A DNA stretch of 64,000 nt from Massilia eurypsychrophila (GCF_002760655.1 NZ_PDOC01000004.1:372001-436000), one strand, 5' to 3'. Shown: positions 17,837-28,317, counted from the stretch's first letter. Notes: generated by a model not told the origin, from the letters alone. Translations and numbers: made by a program.

Positions 17837-19273
17837 GTGACATTTCGACGTTGCCTCGATGCGCCGCTGCTTGGCCTGCTATTGCTGGCCACCGCCGCCG
17901 CCCACGCCGCCGGCGGCCTGCAGGGCCGCTCCTGCCACCTGCCGGGCGTCGAGGAAGCCCTGCGCTGCGTCAGCGTGCCGGTCGCGCTTGATTACGCCCG
18001 CCCCGCCGGCGCCAGCATCAAGCTGCACGTGACGGTGGCGCCGGCATATCGCGAATCGGCCCTTCCAGACCCCTTGTTCGTGCTCGCCGGCGGCCCCGGC
18101 GAAGCCGGCTCGGACGTGCTGCCGCTGCTGAACAATACGTTTCGCCGCATCCGCGCCACCCGCGACATCGTCTTCATCGACCAGCGCGGCACCGGCCGCT
18201 CCGGCAAGCTCAGCTGCGACGACAGCAAGGCCACCGACGCGGCCATGACCGAGCAGCAGCTCGAAGCCGAGGTGCTCGCCTGCATCGGTGCGATGAAGGT
18301 CGATTTTGCCGCCTACGGCACCGCCAACGCCGCGCGCGACATCGACCAGGTGCGCCGTGCGCTCGGCTACGACAAGATCAACCTGTTCGGCGGCTCCTAC
18401 GGCACCCGCCTCGGCCAGGCGTACGCGCGCGCTTTCCCGGCGCAGCTGCGCGCGATGGTGCTCGACGGCGTCGCCGCGCCCGAGCAGGTCATTCCCGCCG
18501 GCGGGCGCGACGGCCAGGCCGCGCTCGACGCGCTGTTTCGCCAGTGCGCCGCCGAGCCCGGCTGCCAGCGGGCTTTCCCCCAGCTGCGCCAGGAGTTCGA
18601 CGCCCTCAGCGCCAGGGTGGCGGCCGGCAAGGTCAAGGTCGCCGTCGCCGATCCGCGCACCGCCGAACCGCTGAGCCTGGCCATGAACAGCGGCCGCTTT
18701 CTCAATACCGTCCACAGCATCCTGTATTCGCCGGCCGACAGCCGCCGCCTGCCGTTCCTGATCCACAGCGCCGCCAACGGCCGCTGGGAGCCGTTCGTGG
18801 CGCGCCGCAACGTGGCGGCCGACTTCTCGGCCAACGGCTCGATCGCGCTGGTGCTGCACCTGGCCGTCATCTGCGCCGAGGATTTCCCGCGCCTGACGCC
18901 GGCCTTGCGCGCCGACGACGCCTCGGCGCTGACCGCGCCCGTGCTGTCGCGCCTGCCGGCAATGTGCAAGGCGATCAACGTCGCGCCGGTCGCCTTCGTG
19001 GCGCCGACCAGGATCGAGGCGCCGGTGCTGATGCTCTCCGGCGTGCTCGACCCGGTGACGCCGCCACGCCGCGCCGAGGCCGCCGCCAAGTACATGGCGC
19101 GCGCCCAGCACCTGGTGGTGACCAACGCCGGCCATGGCATCGCGCAGCTCGGCTGCACGCCGCGGCTGCTGCGCGAGTTTCTCGACAATCCGGCCGCGCC
19201 GGTACAGGCGGCGTGCCTGAAAGACCTTCCGGTGCCGGCCTTTCAGCTCGGCAGCTCCGGACCGCAACCGTAA
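17837..19273 (+). CDS. Secreted alpha/beta hydrolase (TAP-like family)
   Basis: A 478-residue exported alpha/beta hydrolase resembling tripeptidyl aminopeptidase / proline iminopeptidase-type enzymes. The signal peptide (CLDAPLLGLLLLATAAAHAA) is followed by the oxyanion-region LAGGPGEAGSD, DIVFIDQRGTGRSGK, the nucleophile elbow NLFGGSYGTRLGQAY, and a C-terminal TAP-like part with the acid SGVLDPVTPPRRA and the histidine VTNAGHGIAQLGC. I place the start at GTG 17837, which has GGGGAG seven bases upstream and begins the signal peptide; ATG 17786 would add 17 unlikely residues. It is 15 bases before the ABC ATPase, so it is probably in one operon with the exporter. Substrate unknown. Confidence 0.9.
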   Translation: MTFRRCLDAPLLGLLLLATAAAHAAGGLQGRSCHLPGVEEALRCVSVPVALDYARPAGASIKLHVTVAPAYRESALPDPLFVLAGGPGEAGSDVLPLLNNTFRRIRATRDIVFIDQRGTGRSGKLSCDDSKATDAAMTEQQLEAEVLACIGAMKVDFAAYGTANAARDIDQVRRALGYDKINLFGGSYGTRLGQAYARAFPAQLRAMVLDGVAAPEQVIPAGGRDGQAALDALFRQCAAEPGCQRAFPQLRQEFDALSARVAAGKVKVAVADPRTAEPLSLAMNSGRFLNTVHSILYSPADSRRLPFLIHSAANGRWEPFVARRNVAADFSANGSIALVLHLAVICAEDFPRLTPALRADDASALTAPVLSRLPAMCKAINVAPVAFVAPTRIEAPVLMLSGVLDPVTPPRRAEAAAKYMARAQHLVVTNAGHGIAQLGCTPRLLREFLDNPAAPVQAACLKDLPVPAFQLGSSGPQP

Positions 19274-19288
19274 CCGCCGGGACAGACC

Positions 19289-20023
19289 ATGATCGAAACG
19301 CAGGATGTACGCAAACAATTCGGCGCCGTGCAGGCACTTGGCGGGGTCAGCTTCAAGGCGCAGGACGGCCAGATCACCGCACTGCTGGGCCCGAACGGCG
19401 CCGGCAAGACCACCTTGCTGCGGCTGCTGGTGGGCCTGCTCAAGCGCGACCACGGCAGCATCAGCATCGACGGCGTCGATCCGGAAAAGGACCCGATGGC
19501 GGTGCGCCGCAACATCGGCTTTCTGACCGACCAGTTTGGTTTGTACGACCGCCTCAGCACGCGCGAATACCTCGTCTATTTTGGCGAGCTCAACGGCATG
19601 GCTGGACCAAGCCTGCAGCAGCGCATCGATGAAGTGTCGAACCTGCTGGGCATGAACGACATCCTCGAGCGGCGCGCCAAAGGCTTCTCGCAAGGCCAGC
19701 GCATCAAGGTGGCGCTGGCGCGCACTCTGCTGCACCGCCCACGCCACCTGCTGCTCGACGAACCGAGCCGCGGCCTCGACGTGATGAGCACGCGCGCACT
19801 GCGCGCCGCCCTGACCGAGCTGCGCCGTGACGGCTGCTGCGTCATCATGGCCACCCACGTGATGCAGGAAGTGACCCACCTGTGCGATGACGTCATCGTC
19901 ATTGCCAAGGGCCACACCGTGGCGCAAGGTTCGCCACAGCAATTGTGCGAACGCACCGGCATCGCCAGCCTGGAAGACGCCTTTGTCAGCCTGGTCGGCA
20001 CCGAAGAAGGGATCGTCGCATGA
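19289..20023 (+). CDS. ABC transporter ATP-binding protein (NatA-like)
   Basis: A 244-residue nucleotide-binding subunit. Walker A is [15 protein letters not shown], the signature is FSQGQRIKVALA (SQGQ in place of SGGQ), Walker B is HLLLDEPSRGLD, and the switch histidine is in IMATHVMQEV. Its order and the ATGA overlap with the permease resemble NatA of NatAB sodium/antibiotic exporters, but the substrate cannot be read from the sequence. The upstream gene encodes a secreted hydrolase. Confidence 0.93.
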   Translation: MIETQDVRKQFGAVQALGGVSFKAQDGQITALLGPNGAGKTTLLRLLVGLLKRDHGSISIDGVDPEKDPMAVRRNIGFLTDQFGLYDRLSTREYLVYFGELNGMAGPSLQQRIDEVSNLLGMNDILERRAKGFSQGQRIKVALARTLLHRPRHLLLDEPSRGLDVMSTRALRAALTELRRDGCCVIMATHVMQEVTHLCDDVIVIAKGHTVAQGSPQQLCERTGIASLEDAFVSLVGTEEGIVA

Positions 20024-21204
20024 AGGCGAAATGGCTGATCGTGTTCCTCAAGGAGTTTCGCGAAACGCTGCGTGACCGCCGCTCGCTGGGGCTGCTGGCG
20101 CTGTTTACGTTGATGTACCCGGTGATGCTCGGCCTGGTGCTGCACCAGCAGATCAAGAAGGCCACCAAGCCCGAGCGCGAAGGCATCGAACTGGCCGTCA
20201 TCAACGCCGCGATGGCGCCGAACCTGATGACCCAGTTCAAGCACAAGAACATCACCGTGCGGCCGATGGGGCCGATGGACGAAGAGCAGATCGCCACCAT
20301 GCTGCGCGACAAGAAGACGGTGGCGGTGCTGCGCATCAGCGACAAGTTCGCCGACAACTACCAGGCGATGCGCCCGGCCGAAGTCGAACTGTGGTTCGAT
20401 TCGGCGTCCGACAACCGCGCCCGCCAGCGCGACATCGAGGACGTGCTGCAAAGCTACGGCTCCGGCGTGGCCAGCGCCCGCCTGCTGGCGCACGGGGTGT
20501 CGCCGGCCACCGTCGCGCCGGTCAAATTGCAGCGCTACGACACCGGCACCACGGCGGCGCGCTCGGCCGGCCTGATCGGCGGCATCCTCGGCTTCCTGTT
20601 CTTCCCGGCCGTCATCTGCGGCCTGTCGGCCGCGGTCGACAGCACCGCGGGCGAACGCGAACGGCGCTCGCTCGAAGTGCTGATGTCGCAGCCGGCGCAC
20701 AGCTGGGAACTGGTGGTCGGCAAGTGGCTCGCCGCCGCCAGCCTGGCCATCATCGGCATCACGCTCGAACTATTCCTCGCGCACGCCATCATGAGCTGGC
20801 TGCCGCTGGAGGAAATCGGCATGGCCTGGCGCGTCACCACGCTCGACCTGTTGCTGGTGAGCCTGGCGTCAATCCCACTGTCGCTGTTCGCCTCGTCGCT
20901 GCAGATCGCGGTGGCGATGAACGCCAAGTCGTTCAAGGAAGCGCAGAGCATGCTCACGTTCGTGCTGTTCATGCCGATGGTGCCGGGGCTGGCGGTGACG
21001 ATGATGGACCTGAAGACGGCGATGTGGATGTACAGCGTGCCGATGCTGTCGAACCAGACCTTGCTGCGCGAAATCGCCCGGGGCGACCAGATCGGCGTGT
21101 TGCCCTACCTGCTGACGTTTGCCAGCTCGATGGTGTGGGCGCTGGCGGCGGTGGCGTTTGCCAGCTGGCGCATGAAGAGCGAGCGCTACGTGCTGGCGGT
21201 GTAG
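20020..21204 (+). CDS. ABC-2 type transporter permease (NatB-like)
   Basis: A 394-residue membrane subunit. One membrane segment near the N-terminus (LGLLALFTLMYPVMLGLVLH) is followed by a large extracytoplasmic domain (about residues 50-185). Then come five or six membrane helices, including GLIGGILGFLFFPAVICGLS and a C-terminal pair. ERERRSLEVLMSQPAHSWEL is the cytoplasmic coupling segment typical of NatB/ABC-2 permeases. The ATG at 20020 overlaps the ATPase stop. Function is inferred only as export. Confidence 0.92.
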   Translation: MKAKWLIVFLKEFRETLRDRRSLGLLALFTLMYPVMLGLVLHQQIKKATKPEREGIELAVINAAMAPNLMTQFKHKNITVRPMGPMDEEQIATMLRDKKTVAVLRISDKFADNYQAMRPAEVELWFDSASDNRARQRDIEDVLQSYGSGVASARLLAHGVSPATVAPVKLQRYDTGTTAARSAGLIGGILGFLFFPAVICGLSAAVDSTAGERERRSLEVLMSQPAHSWELVVGKWLAAASLAIIGITLELFLAHAIMSWLPLEEIGMAWRVTTLDLLLVSLASIPLSLFASSLQIAVAMNAKSFKEAQSMLTFVLFMPMVPGLAVTMMDLKTAMWMYSVPMLSNQTLLREIARGDQIGVLPYLLTFASSMVWALAAVAFASWRMKSERYVLAV

Positions 21205-21246
21205 GCGGTAGAATAAGGCGCACTTATCGATTACCTGAGGATCGCA

Positions 21247-21672
21247 ATGGAAGTTAAAGTCAGCTGGAACGGCCCGTCGGGCATGAGTTTTCGCGCCGAG
21301 ACCGGTTCTGGCCACATGGTCAGCATGGATGGCGCCCCGGATGGCGGCGGCCACAACCTGGCGCCGCGGCCGATGGAAATGGTGTTGCTCGGCACCGGCG
21401 GCTGCACCGCCTACGATGTGGTGCTGATCCTCAAGCGCGGGCGCGAAGACGTGCGCGGCTGCGACGTCACGCTCAAGGCAGAGCGCGCCGAGTCCGATCC
21501 GAAAGTGTTCACCAAGATCCACTTCCACTTCACCGTCACCGGCAGCAAGCTCAAGCCGGGCAGCGTCGAACGCGCGGTCAGCCTGTCGCACGACAAGTAT
21601 TGCTCGGCGTCGATCATGCTGGCCAAGACGGCCGACATCACCCACTCGTTCGAAATCGTCGACGTCAATTAA
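21247..21672 (+). CDS. OsmC family protein (YhfA-like)
   Basis: A 141-residue OsmC/Ohr-fold protein of the YhfA subgroup. The two redox-type cysteines are in GTGGCTAYDVVLILKRGRED and DKYCSASIMLAKTADI. Ohr and OsmC reduce organic peroxides through such a pair, while YhfA itself has no settled activity. AGGATCGCA supplies the ribosome-binding site. It follows the ABC permease by 42 bases and converges with coq7. Confidence 0.93.
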   Translation: MEVKVSWNGPSGMSFRAETGSGHMVSMDGAPDGGGHNLAPRPMEMVLLGTGGCTAYDVVLILKRGREDVRGCDVTLKAERAESDPKVFTKIHFHFTVTGSKLKPGSVERAVSLSHDKYCSASIMLAKTADITHSFEIVDVN

Positions 21673-21702
21673 TCGGCGGCGGGGTTGGGGGCTGCGGCGT
21701 AT

Positions 21703-22347
21703 TTAGATGTAGTACGCCGTGGTGGTCATGACCTTGGCCATCGCCGTCATCGCCGCGCGCGCCGGCGCCGGCACCTCGATTGCCCCGAGCGCCTGCGCCG
21801 CGGCGCCATGCGCGGCCTCGTCAACGCGCATCTGCTCGACGATCGCGCGTGACTTGCTGTCGTGCGCAGGCAGCGACACCAGGTGGCTGTCGAGGTGAGC
21901 TTCGACCTGGCGCTCCGTTTCCACCACGAAGCCCAGACTGCGGGCGTCGCCCAGGTGGGCCGCCACGGTACCCATCGCATAGGCGCCGGCATACCATAAG
22001 ACATTGAGCATGCTCGGCTGCGAGCCCAGCTCGGCTAACCGCTGCGCCGTCCACGCCAGGTGATCTTCCTCTTCACGGCCGGCCTGCTCGAACTGCGCGC
22101 GCATGGCGTCGGTCTTGGCGAAGCGCGCCTGCGCATCGTACAGCGCCTGGGCGCACACTTCGCCGACATGGTTCACCCGCATCAGGCCGGCGCTGCGGCG
22201 CTGGTCGGCCGCCTCCAGGTTGACGTCGGGCGCATGGGCGCCGGGGTTCGGCCGCGTCGCCGTCGCCACGCCCGCAATGACGCGCAGCGCCTTGTCGAAG
22301 CCGACGATCAGGTTGTCGAGGGGATTGCGGGAAGAGTTGGCGACCAT
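21703..22347 (-). CDS. coq7: 2-polyprenyl-3-methyl-6-methoxy-1,4-benzoquinone monooxygenase
   Basis: Di-iron hydroxylase for the penultimate step of ubiquinone synthesis. The 214 residues show the ferritin-like ligands in order: [35 protein letters not shown] (ExxH), a third Glu in [16 protein letters not shown], and [12 protein letters not shown] (ExxH-like). Start ATG 22347 gives [20 protein letters not shown]; the ORF is open further without support. It is 31 bases downstream of an unknown gene with which it is probably co-transcribed. Confidence 0.96.
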   Translation of the reverse strand: MVANSSRNPLDNLIVGFDKALRVIAGVATATRPNPGAHAPDVNLEAADQRRSAGLMRVNHVGEVCAQALYDAQARFAKTDAMRAQFEQAGREEEDHLAWTAQRLAELGSQPSMLNVLWYAGAYAMGTVAAHLGDARSLGFVVETERQVEAHLDSHLVSLPAHDSKSRAIVEQMRVDEAAHGAAAQALGAIEVPAPARAAMTAMAKVMTTTAYYI

Positions 22348-22378
22348 GGTGTGTGTGCAAAAAGCAAGTAAAAGGACA

Positions 22379-22852
22379 TTATAGAGTGCCGGACGCGGCC
22401 GGGTCGCCGCCCTCGACGGCCGGGTTCTCCGCTGGCCTGGCCGACGCCTTCTGGCGCTCGATCCAGTCCAGTACCGGGCCGCCGATGTCGAGCTTGGAAA
22501 TATCCTTCGCCACGCCAAGGTTGAGCGACAGCAAGAAGGCGATGGTGTCGACCGGCACTTCCGGGCAATGCTCGGCGAACACGCTGACGAAACGCGGCGC
22601 ATCGACCACCGCCACCACTTTCTCGCCGCTCATGAACTGCAGCGCGCTGGCAATGCTGTGCCCGCCGCCGAGCGACTGGTAGATGAAGCGATTGTAGTCG
22701 CGGTCGACCTGCTTGAAGTCGATGGTGTCGGACGTCATCAGGCCGGCCAGGTAATACAGCCCCAGCGCAACACGGAACCACGCCACCGACTCCTCGCGGT
22801 TGCGCGCGGCGCGTGCCACCGCCAGCACCTTCTCTTGAATCACAGTGTCCAT
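22379..22852 (-). CDS. Conserved-looking protein, unknown
   Basis: I do not recognise this 157-residue protein. It has no signal peptide or membrane helix. A helical N-terminal part ([20 protein letters not shown]) leads into [20 protein letters not shown], then a glycine-rich stretch [16 protein letters not shown] and [20 protein letters not shown]. The end is charged and disordered-looking. ATG 22852 is the only reasonable start; further upstream the frame is antisense to the Rieske gene. It sits 31 bases before coq7 and diverges from the Rieske gene across 112 bases, so a link to quinone or respiration is possible but only by position. Confidence 0.75.
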   Translation of the reverse strand: MDTVIQEKVLAVARAARNREESVAWFRVALGLYYLAGLMTSDTIDFKQVDRDYNRFIYQSLGGGHSIASALQFMSGEKVVAVVDAPRFVSVFAEHCPEVPVDTIAFLLSLNLGVAKDISKLDIGGPVLDWIERQKASARPAENPAVEGGDPAASGTL

Positions 22853-22964
22853 GCGGACATTATCCACATTTCCGGCGCCGCTGGCGACGATTCTGCGCGC
22901 CGGATCAAACCAGCACGCCGTTTTCGCTGTCCAAGCGAGAGCATCGACTTCACGCGAGGACGCC

Positions 22965-23561
22965 ATGGAGCAGACACTTCCCCCCAATCCGCGCCGCCAT
23001 TTCCTCGGCGTCGCCACCAGCGCCGTGGGCACCGTCGGCCTGGTCGCCGTTGCCATCCCGTTCTTCAAGACGATGACGCCGAGTGAACGCGCGCGCGCCG
23101 CCGGCGGCCCCGTCGACGTTCCGCTCGCCAGCGTGCCGCCGGGCACCATCACCACCGTCGAATGGCGCGGGCGCCCGGTCTGGATCCTGCACCGCACCCC
23201 GGCCATGCTGGCCTCCCTGGGCGGCCACGACGCCGACCTGGTCGACCCCGCCTCGCAGGAAGACCAGCAGCCGTTCTATGCGCGCAACGCCACGCGCGCG
23301 ACGCGGCCGGAGTTTTTCGTCGCCACCGCCGTGTGCACCCACCTCGGCTGCATCCCCGCGTTCCGCCCGGAAGTGGCGCCGCCCGACCTCGGCCCGCGAT
23401 GGCCCGGCGGCTTCTTCTGCCCTTGCCACGGCTCGACCTTCGACCTGGCCGGGCGCGTGTTCCGCAACGTGCCGGCGCCGCGCAACCTCGAAATTCCGCC
23501 GTACAGCTTCGCCGGCGACAACGTCGTCGTCGGCGTCGAACCGCTCGAAGCGAACACCTGA
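22965..23561 (+). CDS. Ubiquinol-cytochrome c reductase Rieske-type iron-sulfur protein (solitary)
   Basis: A 198-residue bc1-type Rieske protein. The N-terminus has a twin-arginine motif (RRHFLGVATSA, residues 10-20) and a single membrane anchor (about 16-36). The 2Fe-2S ligands are CTHLGC (124-129) and CPCHGS (152-157). ATG 22965 follows GCGAGGACGCC and starts MEQTLPPNPRR. Normally petA is followed by the cytochrome b and c1 genes; here the next gene, 240 bases on, is an unrelated ABC ATPase. It may be a paralogue of the main petA. Confidence 0.93.
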   Translation: MEQTLPPNPRRHFLGVATSAVGTVGLVAVAIPFFKTMTPSERARAAGGPVDVPLASVPPGTITTVEWRGRPVWILHRTPAMLASLGGHDADLVDPASQEDQQPFYARNATRATRPEFFVATAVCTHLGCIPAFRPEVAPPDLGPRWPGGFFCPCHGSTFDLAGRVFRNVPAPRNLEIPPYSFAGDNVVVGVEPLEANT

Positions 23562-23803
23562 CGTCAATACGCGCGCCCGCCCGGGCTGCCAACCGGGCGC
23601 AAACGCCGCCGCTAGCGTAGCATCGCGGGCGCGGCGCGCCTGCGCCCCACTCCACCAAATATGCAATCTGGGACAGCCAAAGCGCGGACTGTCGCATGAG
23701 CCGCCCGGCGCGGCATAAATTTTATACAATGCAATAATCGCGAAGGTGCGCCCGCCGGCTCACTTGGTACGCTCGCGCTCGCAATCAGGATCAGGAGTCA
23801 GTA

Positions 23804-24694
23804 ATGGAATTACGCATCCGCAATTTGTCCAAGACCTACGCCAACGGCGTCGTGGCGCTGGACAAGGTCACCCTCACGATCCCGGCGGGGATGTTCGGAC
23901 TGCTCGGGCCGAACGGCGCCGGCAAGTCGACCTTGATGCGGACGCTGGCGACCTTGCAGGAGTGCGATTCCGGCTCGGTGTTCTTCGGCGACCTCGACGT
24001 ACTCGACGAAAAGGACGACATCCGCCGCCTGCTCGGCTACCTGCCGCAGGACTTCGGTGTCTACCCGAAAGTGACCGCTTACGAACTGCTCGACCATTTT
24101 GCCGTTCTGAAGGGCTTGTCGCACAAGGCGCGCCGGCGCGAGGTCGTCGATGGCCTGTTGCAGCAAACCAACCTGTTCGACGTGCGCCACCAGCGCCTCG
24201 GCGGCTTTTCCGGCGGCATGCGCCAGAGATTTGGCATCGCCCAGGCGTTATTGGGCGATCCTCGCCTCATCATCGTCGACGAGCCGACCGCCGGCCTCGA
24301 CCCGCAGGAGCGGGTCCGCTTCCACAACTTGCTGTCCGACATAGGCGACGACAAGACCGTGCTGCTGTCGACCCACATCGTGTCCGACGTCGCCGACCTG
24401 TGCGCCAACATGGCGATCATCAACAAGGGCCACGTGCTGCTGTGCGGCGAACCGCAAAAGCTGATCGACGACATCGACGGCAAGATCTGGGCGCGCTTTG
24501 TCGCCAAGCATGAACTGGCCGCGTTCCAGCAACGCCACGCGGTGATCTCGACGCGCCTGCTGACCGGGCGCACCTTGATCCACGTCTACGCCGAGCGCGA
24601 TCCGGGCGACGGCTTCGAGCCGGCCGTCGGCGACCTCGAGGATGTCTACTTCGCCACCATTGCCGGGCGCCATTTGGCCGCCAGCAATTGCTAG
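23804..24694 (+). CDS. ABC transporter ATP-binding protein
   Basis: A 296-residue ATPase with Walker [17 protein letters not shown], signature [17 protein letters not shown], Walker [15 protein letters not shown] and the switch histidine in [16 protein letters not shown] precedes the ATG. The C-terminal 70 residues (about 225-296) form an accessory domain that ends next to the start of the following gene (8-base gap). It should energise the fused permease-peptidase encoded downstream. The 242 bases before it (23562-23803) show a GC-rich hairpin-like stretch (GCCCGG...CCGGGC near 23577-23600) but no gene. Confidence 0.94.
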   Translation: MELRIRNLSKTYANGVVALDKVTLTIPAGMFGLLGPNGAGKSTLMRTLATLQECDSGSVFFGDLDVLDEKDDIRRLLGYLPQDFGVYPKVTAYELLDHFAVLKGLSHKARRREVVDGLLQQTNLFDVRHQRLGGFSGGMRQRFGIAQALLGDPRLIIVDEPTAGLDPQERVRFHNLLSDIGDDKTVLLSTHIVSDVADLCANMAIINKGHVLLCGEPQKLIDDIDGKIWARFVAKHELAAFQQRHAVISTRLLTGRTLIHVYAERDPGDGFEPAVGDLEDVYFATIAGRHLAASNC

Positions 24695-24702
24695 GGCCAC
24701 CA

Positions 24703-27700
24703 ATGCTGGCAATTGCATTATTCGAAGCGCGCCAGCGGCTCAAGCTGGTGTCGACCTGGATCTACTTCTTCATGTTCCTGGCGCTGGCGATGCTGTGGAT
24801 GGGCGCCGCCGGCGGCGCCTTCAAGGACGCCAACGTGACGTTCGGCAGCAAGGTGTTCATCAACGCGCCGCGCTCGATCGAGCTGACCGTCGCCTTTCTC
24901 GGCTGCCTCGGCATCATTGTCGTGGCGGCCATGATGGGCCGCTCGGTGCAGCAGGACTTCGAATACGATATGCACCATTTCTTCTTCAGTGCGCCGATCC
25001 GCAAGTACCAGTACGTGTTCGGCCGCTTCCTCGGCGCCTACCTGACCTTGGCGGTGGTGTTTTCCAGCATCGTGCTGGGCGCCTGGCTCGGCATCTTCAT
25101 CCCCGGCGTCGAAGCGGACCGGCTCGGCCCGACGGTGGCGTCGATGTACCTGCGCCCTTACCTGTTCACCCTGCTGCCGAACGTGTTCATTTTCGGCGCC
25201 CTGTTCTTCGTGCTCGCCGCGCTGACCCGGCGCATGCTGCCGGTCTACGTCGCCAGCGTGGTGATGATGATCGGCTATATCGTCGCGCCCCAGCTGGCGC
25301 GCGACCTCGACTACAAGACGCTGGCCGCGCTGATGGACCCGTTCGGCACCACCGCGCTGATCCGCATGACCGAATACTGGACCACGGCCGAGCGCAACAC
25401 CCGCGCCATCGAATTTGAAAGCGTGTACCTGATCAACCGCATGGTCTGGTCCGGCTTCGCGCTGGCAGTGCTGCTGCTGGGCTACTGGCGCTTTCAATTT
25501 GTCGGCACGCTCGACAGCCGCGCCGCCAACCGTCCGGAAGGCGAGAGCGAGCAGGTCTTGTCGAGCGCGGCAATCAGCACCCGCGAGCCGCCCGATTTCG
25601 CCGGCCGCAGCATGGCGTTGCTGCTGCTGCGCTCGACATGGCTGAACCTGCGCGAGTCGCTCAAGAACGTTTATTTCGTCGTCATCGCGCTGGCCGGCGT
25701 GCTGGCGCTGTTCGCCGGCGCGCTCAGCCTCGGTTCGATCTACGGCACCAATACCTACCCGGTCACCTACCAGGTGCTCGAACTGATCGGCGAGACGTAT
25801 CCGCTGTTCATGCTGATCGTCACCACTTTCTACGCCGGCGAACTGATCTGGCGAGAGCGCGAGGCGCGCGTGGCCCAGATGCTCGACGCCATGCCGGTGC
25901 CGGGCTGGCTGCCGCTGGTGGCTAAGACGCTCAGCCTGATTGCGCTGCAGGCGGTGATGCTGCTGCTGGCGATGATCTGCGGCATGCTGATCCAGATGTT
26001 CAAAGGCTACTTCGCGCTCGAACCGGGCCTGTACCTGCAGACGCTGTTCCTCATCAAGCTGCCGCAATACGCGCTGGTGGCGGTGCTGGCGATCGCGCTG
26101 CAGGTGCTGATCAACCAGAAGTTTCTCGCCTACTTCGCGATGGGCCTGTATTTCGTGGCCACCGTGATGGCCGGCGCGTTCGGCTTCGATCATCCAATGC
26201 TCGTCTACGGAGAGTCGCCCTCGTTCATCTATTCGGCGATGAATGGCTGGGGCCACTACCTGGCGCGCGAACGCTGGTTCATGCTGTACTGGGCCGGCGC
26301 GGCGCTGATGCTGATGGCGCTTGCGCATCTGTTCTGGCCACGCGGCTACAACGCCGAACTCGGCAGCCGCCTGCAACTGGCGCGCCACAACCTGAGCATG
26401 CCGGCGCTGGCCACGTTCGTGCTCGGCCTGGCCGTTTTCGGCGGCGCCGGCGGCGTGCTGTATTACAACCTGCACGTTGCCAACGACTACCAGACTTTGT
26501 CGCAGAAGGACAACGCGCGCGCCGAGTACGAGAAGCGCTACAAGCGCTTCTCGGCGCTGCCGCAGCCGCGCGTGACCGACGTCAGCTTGCAAGTGGACAT
26601 CGAGCCGGAACGGCGCAGCCTGCGCGTGAAAGGCGTCTACCAGCTGGAAAACCGCAGCGCCACGCCGATCGTCGAGATCTTCCTGCACCAGCTCCCGGAG
26701 AGCACCGTCAAGCTGAACATGGGCAGCGGCGCCCGCCTGCTGCTGGCCGACAAGGCGCGCGGCTTCTACGCCTTCCGCCTGCCAAGCGCGCTTCAGCCTG
26801 GCCAGCGCATGGCGCTCGAATTCGACGTCGCCCAGCAACCGAACGGCATTCTGGGCATCGGCATGGACACGCCGGTGCTGGCCAACGGCACCTTCTTCAA
26901 CAACGACGTCCTGCCGCGCATCGGCTACCAGGCCGGCATCGAACTGCGCGACGCGCGCGACCGCAAGCGCCAGGGCCTGGAGCCGCGCAAGAACTTGCCG
27001 GCCGCGGCGGACCCGGCCGGCGCGACCAACAATTACGTTGCGAGCGACGCCGACTGGATTAATTTCAACGCCGTCGTCAGCACCAGCCCCGACCAGATCG
27101 CCATTGCGCCGGGCACGCTCGAGCGCGAGTGGATCGACAAGGGCCGGCGCTATTTCCATTACAAGATGGACAAGCCGATCCTCAATTTCTACGCCTTCCA
27201 GTCGGCCCGCTACGAAGTGCGCCACGAGCGCTGGCAGGACGTGACGATCGACGTGTATTACCACCCGGGCCACGACTTCAACCTCGACCGCATCATCGGC
27301 GGCGTGCGCGCCGCGCTCGATTACGGCGCGGCCAACTTCAGCCCATACCAGCACAAGGTGCTGCGCGTCGTCGAGTTCCCGCGCTACGGCCAGTTCGCGC
27401 AATCGTTCCCGAACACCATCCCGTTTTCGGAAAGCGTCGGCTTCATCGCCCGGGTTGACGACAAGAACCCGAAGGACATCGACTACCCGTTCTACGTCAC
27501 CGCGCACGAAGTGGCGCACCAGTGGTGGGGCCACCAGCTGGTCGGCGCCAACACCGGCGGCAGCACCGTGCTGAGCGAGACGCTGGCCGAATACACGGCC
27601 CTGATGGTGATGAAAAAATCGGTCGGCCCGGCCAAGATGCGGCGCTTCCTGCGCTACAACCTCGACCAGTACCTGCGCGGGCGCGCGATGGACAACCAGC

Positions 27701-28272
27701 GCGAGCAGTCGCTGGTGATGAACGAGGACCAGCGCTACATCCATTACCGCAAGGGCAGCCTGGCGATGTACCTGCTGCAGGACCTGGTCGGCGCCGACAA
27801 GATCAACGGCGTGCTGCACGAGCTGCTGGTGCGCCACGCCTTTCACGGCGCGCCGTACCCGAACGTGACGATGCTCACCACGGCGTTGCGCGCCGTCACC
27901 CCGCCCGAGCTTTCCTACCTGATCGACGACCTGTTTGAATCGGTGGTGTTGTACGAGAACCGCGCCACCGCGGCGACGGCGAACAAGCGCGCCGACGGCC
28001 GCTACGACGTGACGGTGACCGCCACCGCCGGCAAGGTCCGGGTCGGCGCCGCCGGCGACGAAAAGGACGCGCCGCTGAAGGACATGATCGAATTTGGCGT
28101 CGACGACAAGGACGGCAATCCTTTGCTGCGCGAGCGCCGCGTGGTCGCGAGCAACGATGTGACGGTAACGATGGTGGTGGCTGGGCGGCCTGCCAAGGCC
28201 GGGATCGACCCTGATAATAAATTAATCGATCGAAAGCCCACAGATAACCTGATTGACGTGGAAATGCGTTAG
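24703..28272 (+). CDS. ABC-2 permease fused to an M1 family aminopeptidase
   Basis: A 1189-residue fusion. Residues 1-585 form two ABC-2-like membrane halves with about 12 helices (for example [18 protein letters not shown] and [20 protein letters not shown]). Residues 620-1189 form an M1 metallopeptidase with the zinc motif [11 protein letters not shown] (His935, Glu936, His939) and the third ligand in LSETLAEY (about Glu959). The predicted topology puts the peptidase at the end of the last helix. The frame is open from TTG 24688, but ATG 24703 with AGGG upstream is preferred. Such fusions recur in proteobacteria and bacteroidetes with unknown substrate. The partner ATPase is immediately upstream. 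Confidence 0.93.
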   Translation: MLAIALFEARQRLKLVSTWIYFFMFLALAMLWMGAAGGAFKDANVTFGSKVFINAPRSIELTVAFLGCLGIIVVAAMMGRSVQQDFEYDMHHFFFSAPIRKYQYVFGRFLGAYLTLAVVFSSIVLGAWLGIFIPGVEADRLGPTVASMYLRPYLFTLLPNVFIFGALFFVLAALTRRMLPVYVASVVMMIGYIVAPQLARDLDYKTLAALMDPFGTTALIRMTEYWTTAERNTRAIEFESVYLINRMVWSGFALAVLLLGYWRFQFVGTLDSRAANRPEGESEQVLSSAAISTREPPDFAGRSMALLLLRSTWLNLRESLKNVYFVVIALAGVLALFAGALSLGSIYGTNTYPVTYQVLELIGETYPLFMLIVTTFYAGELIWREREARVAQMLDAMPVPGWLPLVAKTLSLIALQAVMLLLAMICGMLIQMFKGYFALEPGLYLQTLFLIKLPQYALVAVLAIALQVLINQKFLAYFAMGLYFVATVMAGAFGFDHPMLVYGESPSFIYSAMNGWGHYLARERWFMLYWAGAALMLMALAHLFWPRGYNAELGSRLQLARHNLSMPALATFVLGLAVFGGAGGVLYYNLHVANDYQTLSQKDNARAEYEKRYKRFSALPQPRVTDVSLQVDIEPERRSLRVKGVYQLENRSATPIVEIFLHQLPESTVKLNMGSGARLLLADKARGFYAFRLPSALQPGQRMALEFDVAQQPNGILGIGMDTPVLANGTFFNNDVLPRIGYQAGIELRDARDRKRQGLEPRKNLPAAADPAGATNNYVASDADWINFNAVVSTSPDQIAIAPGTLEREWIDKGRRYFHYKMDKPILNFYAFQSARYEVRHERWQDVTIDVYYHPGHDFNLDRIIGGVRAALDYGAANFSPYQHKVLRVVEFPRYGQFAQSFPNTIPFSESVGFIARVDDKNPKDIDYPFYVTAHEVAHQWWGHQLVGANTGGSTVLSETLAEYTALMVMKKSVGPAKMRRFLRYNLDQYLRGRAMDNQREQSLVMNEDQRYIHYRKGSLAMYLLQDLVGADKINGVLHELLVRHAFHGAPYPNVTMLTTALRAVTPPELSYLIDDLFESVVLYENRATAATANKRADGRYDVTVTATAGKVRVGAAGDEKDAPLKDMIEFGVDDKDGNPLLRERRVVASNDVTVTMVVAGRPAKAGIDPDNKLIDRKPTDNLIDVEMR

Positions 28273-28317
28273 ACTAAGGAAACAATTAAAAAACAAAAAA
28301 ACCTCAGGGAGTTTGCC

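Noticed and set aside
24718-27846. 1042-codon open frame antisense to the ABC-M1 fusion
   Set aside because: Low-complexity Gln/His/Arg-rich translation typical of antisense frames; the plus-strand gene has all catalytic motifs.
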